64,000 nt of DNA from Aeromicrobium marinum DSM 15272 (GTDB lineage Bacteria; Actinomycetota; Actinomycetes; Propionibacteriales; Nocardioidaceae): contig NZ_CM001024.1 in assembly GCF_000160775.2 (NCBI RefSeq), positions 3,013,196 through 3,077,195 of the forward strand. The letters are read 5' to 3'. Under the pieces are notes generated by a model. The model was not told the DNA's origin, ran no database searches, and was given only the letters and a program-made list of their open reading frames with translations. Of the stretch, positions 59,063 through 64,000 are shown piece after piece; within the stretch, counting starts at the first letter, position 1, and each line of letters begins with the position of its first letter. The position numbers and the translations under genes are program-made.

Positions 59063-59761
59063 GTGACTCGAGCCGGACTGGACAAGGAGCCGCACGACGT
59101 CGCCCGGATGTTCGACCAGGTGGCCAAGCGGTACGACCTGACCAACGACGTGCTGTCGCTGGGCCAGGACCGTCGGTGGCGCACCCATGTGGTGGACCTC
59201 GTGGCTCCCCAGCCGGGTGACCTGATCCTCGACCTGGCGGCCGGCACCGGAACCTCCAGCGAGCCGTTCGCCGAGGCGGGCGCCACCGTCGTCCCCTGCG
59301 ACTTCTCGCTCGGCATGCTGACGGTCGGCAAGGCACAGTTCCCGGGTCTGCCGTTCACCGCCGGTGACGGGATGCGGCTGCCGTTCGCCGACGAGGTGTT
59401 CGACACCGTCACGATCTCGTTCGGGCTGCGCAACATCGTCGACCCCATCGCCGGACTGCGCGAGATGCTGCGGGTCACCAGGCCGGGCGGACGGATCGTC
59501 GTCTGCGAGTTCAGCACCCCGACCTGGGCGCCGTTCCGCACCGTGTACACGAACTACCTCATGCGCGCGCTCCCGCCCGTGGCCCGTCGGGTGTCGTCGA
59601 ACCCCGAGTCGTACGTCTACCTGGCGGAGTCGATCCGCGCCTGGCCCGACCAACGAGGCCTCGCACTGCGCATGGTCGAGGCGGGGTGGGGACGGGTCGA
59701 GTGGCACAACCTCAGCGGCGGCATCGTGGCGCTCCACCAGTCGTTCAAGCCCCACGGGTGA
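59063..59761 (+). CDS. menG: Demethylmenaquinone methyltransferase
   Basis: 232 aa, UbiE/MenG family. SAM-binding motif I is [14 protein letters not shown]; the UbiE signatures [17 protein letters not shown] and the C-terminal [20 protein letters not shown] are visible. It methylates demethylmenaquinone using S-adenosylmethionine, the last step of menaquinone synthesis. GTG start. Confidence 0.93.
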   Translation: MTRAGLDKEPHDVARMFDQVAKRYDLTNDVLSLGQDRRWRTHVVDLVAPQPGDLILDLAAGTGTSSEPFAEAGATVVPCDFSLGMLTVGKAQFPGLPFTAGDGMRLPFADEVFDTVTISFGLRNIVDPIAGLREMLRVTRPGGRIVVCEFSTPTWAPFRTVYTNYLMRALPPVARRVSSNPESYVYLAESIRAWPDQRGLALRMVEAGWGRVEWHNLSGGIVALHQSFKPHG

Positions 59762-59773
59762 CCGACGTCACCA

Positions 59774-59791
59774 ACTTAGTGTGACCTAAGT
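59774..59791. promoter_or_regulatory. Palindrome ACTTAG-TGTGAC-CTAAGT upstream of nuoA
   Basis: 6-nt perfect arms. The TTAG...CTAA ends resemble DtxR/IdeR iron boxes, but the centre does not match the consensus well. It lies about 60 nt upstream of the Rex-like site and 100 nt before the nuoA start. Confidence 0.4.
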
Positions 59792-59836
59792 AACGGGCGT
59801 GGTCCCGAACGGGCATAAGGTGGCGACACGGTGACC

Positions 59837-59854
59837 TTGTGAATCAAGTCACAA
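59837..59854. promoter_or_regulatory. Rex-like operator upstream of the nuo operon
   Basis: TTGTGA-ATCAAG-TCACAA is a perfect 6-nt inverted repeat that differs from the Rex consensus (TTGTGAA...TTCACAA) at the inner positions only. It ends 39 nt before the nuoA GTG. Rex itself is encoded at 32617. Confidence 0.65.
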
Positions 59855-59893
59855 AGTCTCCGCAGACCATCCGCTCGTGGTTCGGGAGGTGAC

Positions 59894-60253
59894 GTGGACG
59901 CCTACGTCCCGATTCTGGTGCTCGGCGCGCTCGCCGCTGCCTTCGCCGTCGGCAGTGTGGCCATCGCCCCGCTCACCGGCCCCCGCCGGTACAACCGGGC
60001 CAAGCTGGACCGGTACGAGTCCGGCATCTCGCCGAGCCCCCTGCCCGACGGCGGCGGCAAGGTCAGCATCAAGTACTTCTTCACCGCGATGATGTTCATC
60101 GTCTTCGACATCGAGATCGTGTTCCTCTACCCCTTCGCGGTGGCCTTCGACCAGATGACGTGGTTCGCGGTGTTCGCGGTGATGCTCTTCCTCGTCAACA
60201 TCACGATCGCCTACGCGTACGAGTGGCGCCGCGGCGGAATGGAGTGGACCTGA
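59894..60253 (+). CDS. nuoA: NADH-quinone oxidoreductase subunit A
   Basis: 119 aa, three hydrophobic segments. The conserved loop [17 protein letters not shown] and [26 protein letters not shown] are typical of NuoA. Membrane subunit of complex I near the quinone channel. GTG start with GGGAGGT upstream. First gene of the nuo operon. Confidence 0.95.
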   Translation: MDAYVPILVLGALAAAFAVGSVAIAPLTGPRRYNRAKLDRYESGISPSPLPDGGGKVSIKYFFTAMMFIVFDIEIVFLYPFAVAFDQMTWFAVFAVMLFLVNITIAYAYEWRRGGMEWT

Positions 60254-60807
60254 TGGGCCTCGAGGAGAAACTCCCCAGTGGCGTCCTGCTGTCGACCGTC
60301 GAGGACCTGGCGGGCTACTTCCGCAAGGCGTCGTTCTGGCCGGCCACGTTCGGTCTGGCCTGCTGCGCCATCGAGATGATGACCTTCGGGGCGCCCCGCT
60401 ACGACTCGTCGCGGTTCGGCATGGAGGTGTTCCGTCCCAGCCCCCGCCAGGCCGACCTGATGATCGTCGCCGGCCGGGTCAGCAACAAGATGGCCCCGGT
60501 CCTGCGCCAGATCTACGACCAGATGGCCGAGCCCAAGTACGTGCTCGCCATGGGCGTCTGTGCCAGCTCCGGCGGCATGTTCAACAACTACGCGATCGTC
60601 CAGGGCGTCGACCACGTGGTCCCGGTCGACATGTACCTGCCCGGCTGTCCGCCGCGGCCCGAGATGCTGATCGACGCGATCCTGAAGCTGCACGACAAGA
60701 TCCAGACCGGCAAGCTCGGCGCCCACCGCGCCACCGAGATCGCCGAGATCGAGCGTGCCGCCCTGCTGGCCGAGCCGACCTCGGCGATGAAGGGGCTCAT
60801 GCGATGA
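60253..60807 (+). CDS. nuoB: NADH-quinone oxidoreductase subunit B
   Basis: 184 aa. Ligands of cluster N2, Cys37, Cys38, Cys103 and Cys132, are all present ([24 protein letters not shown]). Electrons leave N2 for menaquinone. Start shares its A with the nuoA stop (TGATG); stop overlaps nuoC by 4 nt. Confidence 0.96.
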   Translation: MGLEEKLPSGVLLSTVEDLAGYFRKASFWPATFGLACCAIEMMTFGAPRYDSSRFGMEVFRPSPRQADLMIVAGRVSNKMAPVLRQIYDQMAEPKYVLAMGVCASSGGMFNNYAIVQGVDHVVPVDMYLPGCPPRPEMLIDAILKLHDKIQTGKLGAHRATEIAEIERAALLAEPTSAMKGLMR

Positions 60808-61526
60808 GCGACGAGCCGACCCCCGACGAGGCCGGTACCCCCGCCCCTGTCGTGCCCGCCGACGCCGCCCAGCTGGAGGTCATCGACGTCCGCCGCGGCT
60901 CGTTCGGCACGGGCGACACCGGCGACACGAGCGGCTTCGGTGGCCTCAACCGGGTCATCGCGATGCCTCCCGCCAGCGCCCGCCCGTTCGGGGGCTGGTT
61001 CGACGAGGTGGCCGACCTGCTCGAGGCCCGCCTGACCGAGGCCGGCCACACCGGCGCCGTCGAGAAGGTCGTGGTCGACCGCGGCGAGATCACCTTCCAC
61101 GTCACGCGTCAGGCCCTGCTGGAGGTCGTCACCCACCTACGCAACGACCCGGGGCTGCGCTTCGAGTTCTGCTCGTCGCTCTCGGCGGTGCACTACCCCG
61201 CCGAGACCGGTCGCGAGCTGCACGTGGTGCTGCACCTGCTGTCGATGACGCACCGGCGGCGCATCCGCGTCGAGGCCACTGCCCCGGACACCGACCCGCA
61301 CGTGCCCAGCGTGGTGTCGATCTACCCCACCGCGGACTGGCACGAGCGGGAGGCCTGGGACATGTTCGGCCTGGTCTTCGACGGACATCCGGCGCTCACG
61401 CGCATCCTGATGCCCGACGACTGGCCCGGTCATCCCCAGCGCAAGGACTACCCGCTCGGCGGCATCCCGGTCGAGTACAAGGGCGCCACGGTGCCCCCAC
61501 CGGACGAGCGGAGGAGCTACTCATGA
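60804..61526 (+). CDS. nuoC: NADH-quinone oxidoreductase subunit C
   Basis: 240 aa. A variable N-terminal extension (1-60) precedes the 30-kDa subunit core. The signature [17 protein letters not shown] and [19 protein letters not shown] are exact for NuoC. Peripheral arm subunit bridging NuoB and NuoD. ATGA overlaps on both sides. Confidence 0.95.
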   Translation: MSDEPTPDEAGTPAPVVPADAAQLEVIDVRRGSFGTGDTGDTSGFGGLNRVIAMPPASARPFGGWFDEVADLLEARLTEAGHTGAVEKVVVDRGEITFHVTRQALLEVVTHLRNDPGLRFEFCSSLSAVHYPAETGRELHVVLHLLSMTHRRRIRVEATAPDTDPHVPSVVSIYPTADWHEREAWDMFGLVFDGHPALTRILMPDDWPGHPQRKDYPLGGIPVEYKGATVPPPDERRSYS

Positions 61527-62881
61527 GCCCCGACCCCCACCCCACCGACACCGGGACGACCGATCCGTACGCCGGCACCACCGAGTCGACGTCGGGCCCG
61601 GTCTTCACCGTCACCGGCCAGGACTGGGACACCATCGACCCCTCGTTGGCCGACGGCGACCGCATCGTGGTCAACATGGGTCCGCAGCACCCGTCGACCC
61701 ACGGCGTGCTCCGGCTGATCCTCGAGATCGACGGCGAGACCGTCACCGACGCGCGGGCCGGCATCGGCTACCTGCACACCGGCATCGAGAAGAACATGGA
61801 GTACCGCACCTGGACCCAGGGCGTCACCTTCTGCACCCGCATGGACTACGTGGCGCCGTTCTCGAACGAGGCGGCGTACGTCGGGGCGGTCGAGAAGCTG
61901 CTGGGCATCGACGCGATCGTGCCGCAGCGTGCCCTCGACATCCGTGTCCTCATGCTGGAGCTGAACCGCATCAGCTCGCACCTGGTCTGCATCGCCACGG
62001 GCGGCATGGAGATCGGTGCGCTCACCGTCATGACCTGCGGCTTCCGTGACCGCGAGCTGATCCTCGACCTGTTCGAGGCCATCAGCGGGCTGCGCATGAA
62101 CCACGCGTACTTCCGGCCGGGCGGCGTCGCGCAGGACCTGCCCGACGGTGCGATCGCCCTGCTGCGCGACAAGGTGGCCCTGCTCAAGAAGCGGCTGCCC
62201 GAGTACGCGGCGCTCTGCAACGCCAACCCGATCTTCAAGGGTCGACTCCAGGGCGTCGGCCACCTCGACCTCGCCGGTTGCCTGGCCCTGGGCATCTCCG
62301 GACCGCCGCTGCGCGCCACCGGCTACGACTGGGACCTGCGGCGCACCGACCCCTACTGGGGCTACGAGACCTACGACTTCGACGTCGTGACCCGGGACGA
62401 ACCCGACGCCTACGGCCGGTTCCGGGTCCGTCTCGACGAGATGTGGGAGTCCATGCGCATCGTCGAGCAGGCGATCGACCGCCTCGAGGCCAGCGCGGGC
62501 GACCCCGTCATGATCGGCGACGCCAAGATCGCCTGGCCGGCGCAGCTGAGCGTGGGCGCCGACGGCCAGGGCAACTCCGCCGAGCACATCCGCCGCATCA
62601 TGGGCGAGTCGATGGAGGCGCTGATCCACCACTTCAAGCTGGTCACCGAGGGCTTCCGGGTGCCGACGGGCCAGACCTACATGGCCATCGAGGCGCCCCG
62701 TGGCGAGATCGGCTGCCACGCGGTGTCCGACGGCGGCACCCGCCCGTACCGGGTGCACTTCCGGGACCCGTCGTTCGTCAACCTGCAGGCCACCTCGGTC
62801 ATGAGCGAGGGCGGCATGATCTCCGACGTCATCGTCGCGGTCGCCAGCATCGACCCGGTGATGGGGGGTGTTGACCGATGA
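61523..62881 (+). CDS. nuoD: NADH-quinone oxidoreductase subunit D
   Basis: 452 aa. 49-kDa subunit: [16 protein letters not shown] near the start contains the quinone-site His; [15 protein letters not shown] and the C-terminal REGAP-like [15 protein letters not shown] region are intact. Forms the quinone cavity with NuoB. An N-terminal Thr-rich extension of about 45 residues is typical of actinobacteria. Confidence 0.96.
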   Translation: MSPDPHPTDTGTTDPYAGTTESTSGPVFTVTGQDWDTIDPSLADGDRIVVNMGPQHPSTHGVLRLILEIDGETVTDARAGIGYLHTGIEKNMEYRTWTQGVTFCTRMDYVAPFSNEAAYVGAVEKLLGIDAIVPQRALDIRVLMLELNRISSHLVCIATGGMEIGALTVMTCGFRDRELILDLFEAISGLRMNHAYFRPGGVAQDLPDGAIALLRDKVALLKKRLPEYAALCNANPIFKGRLQGVGHLDLAGCLALGISGPPLRATGYDWDLRRTDPYWGYETYDFDVVTRDEPDAYGRFRVRLDEMWESMRIVEQAIDRLEASAGDPVMIGDAKIAWPAQLSVGADGQGNSAEHIRRIMGESMEALIHHFKLVTEGFRVPTGQTYMAIEAPRGEIGCHAVSDGGTRPYRVHFRDPSFVNLQATSVMSEGGMISDVIVAVASIDPVMGGVDR

Positions 62882-63666
62882 GCACGCTCGACGACCAGAC
62901 GGTGGGGGAGCTGCGGGAGATCGCTGGCCGGTACCCCGAGGCGCGGTCGGGTCTGCTGCCGATGCTGCACCTGGTGCAGTCGGTTCAGGGCCACGTGACC
63001 ACCGAGGGCATCGAGACCTGCGCCGAGATCCTCGGCCTCTCACCCGCCGAGGTGTCCGGCGTCGCGACCTTCTACACGATGTACAAGCGGCGCCCCATGG
63101 GCACGCACCACGTCGGCGTCTGCACCAACACCTTGTGCGCGGTGATGGGTGGCGACGCGATCCTGGAGCGGCTCCAGGAGCACCTCGACGTAGCCAACGA
63201 CGAGACCACCGCCGACGGCGCGGTCACCCTGGAGCATCTGGAGTGCAACGCGGCCTGCGACTTCGCGCCGGTCATGATGGTCAACTGGGAGTTCTTCGAC
63301 CACCAGACCCCCGAGTCGGCCGTCGACCTGGTCGACCGGCTGCGCGCCGGGGAGGTCGTGCAGGCCACCCGCGGCGCCACCATCACGTCATGGCGTGACG
63401 CCGAGCGGGTGCTCGCCGGGTTCGAGGACGGCCGGGTCGACGAGGGACCCGCTGCGGCCGGGCCCTCGCTGGCCGGGCTGCAGATCGCCGGCGAACGCGG
63501 GTGGAGCGCACCGGCCACCGACGACGCCCCGGCGGGCGACCGGTCCGCCGCGGTGCCCGACGACAGCGCCACCGAGGCGGCCGACGCCGCCGACACGAGC
63601 CGCGCGGAGTCCGAGACCGTCGTCGAGACGTCCGACGCCGACGCCCGAGGAGGCGCAGATGACTGA
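62878..63666 (+). CDS. nuoE: NADH-quinone oxidoreductase subunit E
   Basis: 262 aa. The 2Fe-2S cluster N1a ligands are in GVCTNTLC and ECNAACDF. Residues about 190-262 are an Ala/Asp/Ser-rich tail not needed for the fold, seen in many actinobacterial NuoE. Overlaps nuoD by 4 nt and nuoF by 8 nt. Confidence 0.95.
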   Translation: MSTLDDQTVGELREIAGRYPEARSGLLPMLHLVQSVQGHVTTEGIETCAEILGLSPAEVSGVATFYTMYKRRPMGTHHVGVCTNTLCAVMGGDAILERLQEHLDVANDETTADGAVTLEHLECNAACDFAPVMMVNWEFFDHQTPESAVDLVDRLRAGEVVQATRGATITSWRDAERVLAGFEDGRVDEGPAAAGPSLAGLQIAGERGWSAPATDDAPAGDRSAAVPDDSATEAADAADTSRAESETVVETSDADARGGADD

Positions 63667-64000
63667 CGTGCTGACCCCCGTCCTCAGTCGCAACTGGGCC
63701 GACGACCGTGCCTGGACGCTGGCCGCCTACGAGGCGCAGGGCGGCTACGACGGGCTCCGCCGGGCCGTCACGATGGAGCCGGGCGAGATCATCGAGCTGG
63801 TCAAGGACTCCGGGCTGCGCGGTCGTGGTGGTGCCGGGTTCCCCACCGGCATGAAGTGGAGCTTCATCCCGGCCGACAACCCCAACCCGCGCTACCTGGT
63901 GGTCAACGCCGACGAGTCCGAGCCGGGCACCTGCAAGGACATCCCGCTCATGATGGCGAGCCCGCACACGCTCGTCGAGGGCGTCATCATCGCCTCCCGG
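63659..64000 (+). CDS. nuoF: NADH-quinone oxidoreductase subunit F (3' truncated by window)
   Basis: First 114 codons only. The FMN/NADH-binding stretch SGLRGRGGAGFPTGMKWSF and NADESEPGTCKDI are exact for NuoF. The ATG at 63659 overlaps the end of nuoE by 8 nt. The rest, with the N3 cluster cysteines, lies beyond the window. Confidence 0.95.
   Translation, partial: MTDVLTPVLSRNWADDRAWTLAAYEAQGGYDGLRRAVTMEPGEIIELVKDSGLRGRGGAGFPTGMKWSFIPADNPNPRYLVVNADESEPGTCKDIPLMMASPHTLVEGVIIASR

Overview
The window is very GC-rich by eye, with dense, mostly co-directional genes that overlap by 4 nt (ATGA/GTGA) and many GTG starts. It carries an S-(hydroxymethyl)mycothiol dehydrogenase, classical menaquinone genes, Rex, a DUF3556 protein and split lasso-type RiPP genes. 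Together these point to an actinobacterium. A Nocardioidaceae-like member (Nocardioides/Aeromicrobium type) is my best guess, but that is inference. No rRNA, tRNA, insertion sequence, prophage or CRISPR array was recognised.

Layout. (1) 3-6910: end of a membrane-anchored surface protein, an energy-coupling-factor transporter (EcfT, fused EcfA, S component), an ABM-domain membrane protein, and cobQ and cobT, a cobalamin-type block. (2) 6944-11785: a RiPP locus with a 37-aa precursor, lasso-type leader peptidase (B2), HPr-kinase-like protein, PqqD-like RRE protein, nucleotidyltransferase and ABC exporter, but no macrolactam synthetase. (3) 11802-14524: SCO6745-like, DUF2461 and FAD oxidoreductase genes. 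(4) 14635-22210: a YnjF/YnjBCD/TVP38 operon facing an operon for a 34-aa peptide, ECF sigma factor, zinc-type anti-sigma factor and disulfide oxidoreductase. Both operons start from the same promoter motif. (5) 22289-32157: hydrolases, a glutaminase-STAS protein with a divergent PucR-like regulator, DUF3556, a phytoene-dehydrogenase-like protein, and mycothiol-linked formaldehyde oxidation. (6) 32175-41146: repeats, then rex-hemA-hemC-hemD-hemB behind a Rex operator, a lytic transglycosylase and hemL. (7) 41146-45641: phosphatase and cytochrome c maturation genes (TlpA/ResA, CcdA, ResB, CcsB). (8) 45668-59761: small membrane proteins, a cysteine-synthase-family enzyme, menA, menE, menC, menD, menF and menG, interleaved with a GMC oxidoreductase/aldehyde dehydrogenase pair. 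(9) 59894-64000: nuoA to nuoF, with nuoF cut by the window end and a Rex-like site upstream.

How it fits together. Much of the right half serves aerobic respiration: heme, cytochrome c maturation, menaquinone and complex I, with Rex sites at two points linking heme synthesis and complex I to the NADH/NAD+ ratio. The left half holds the more unusual material. One item is a lasso-like RiPP cluster that lacks its cyclase and has an alternating Gly-Ile core ending in Ser. The other is an apparent small ECF-sigma regulon tying a thiol-type anti-sigma factor and a disulfide oxidoreductase to an uncharacterised YnjBCD-type transporter.

Intergenic spaces hold at least five different palindromic repeat types, plus an 80-bp in-operon tandem duplication that preserves translational coupling between rex and hemA. 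Many genes start 6-7 nt after a TANNNT-like -10 element, which suggests leaderless mRNAs.
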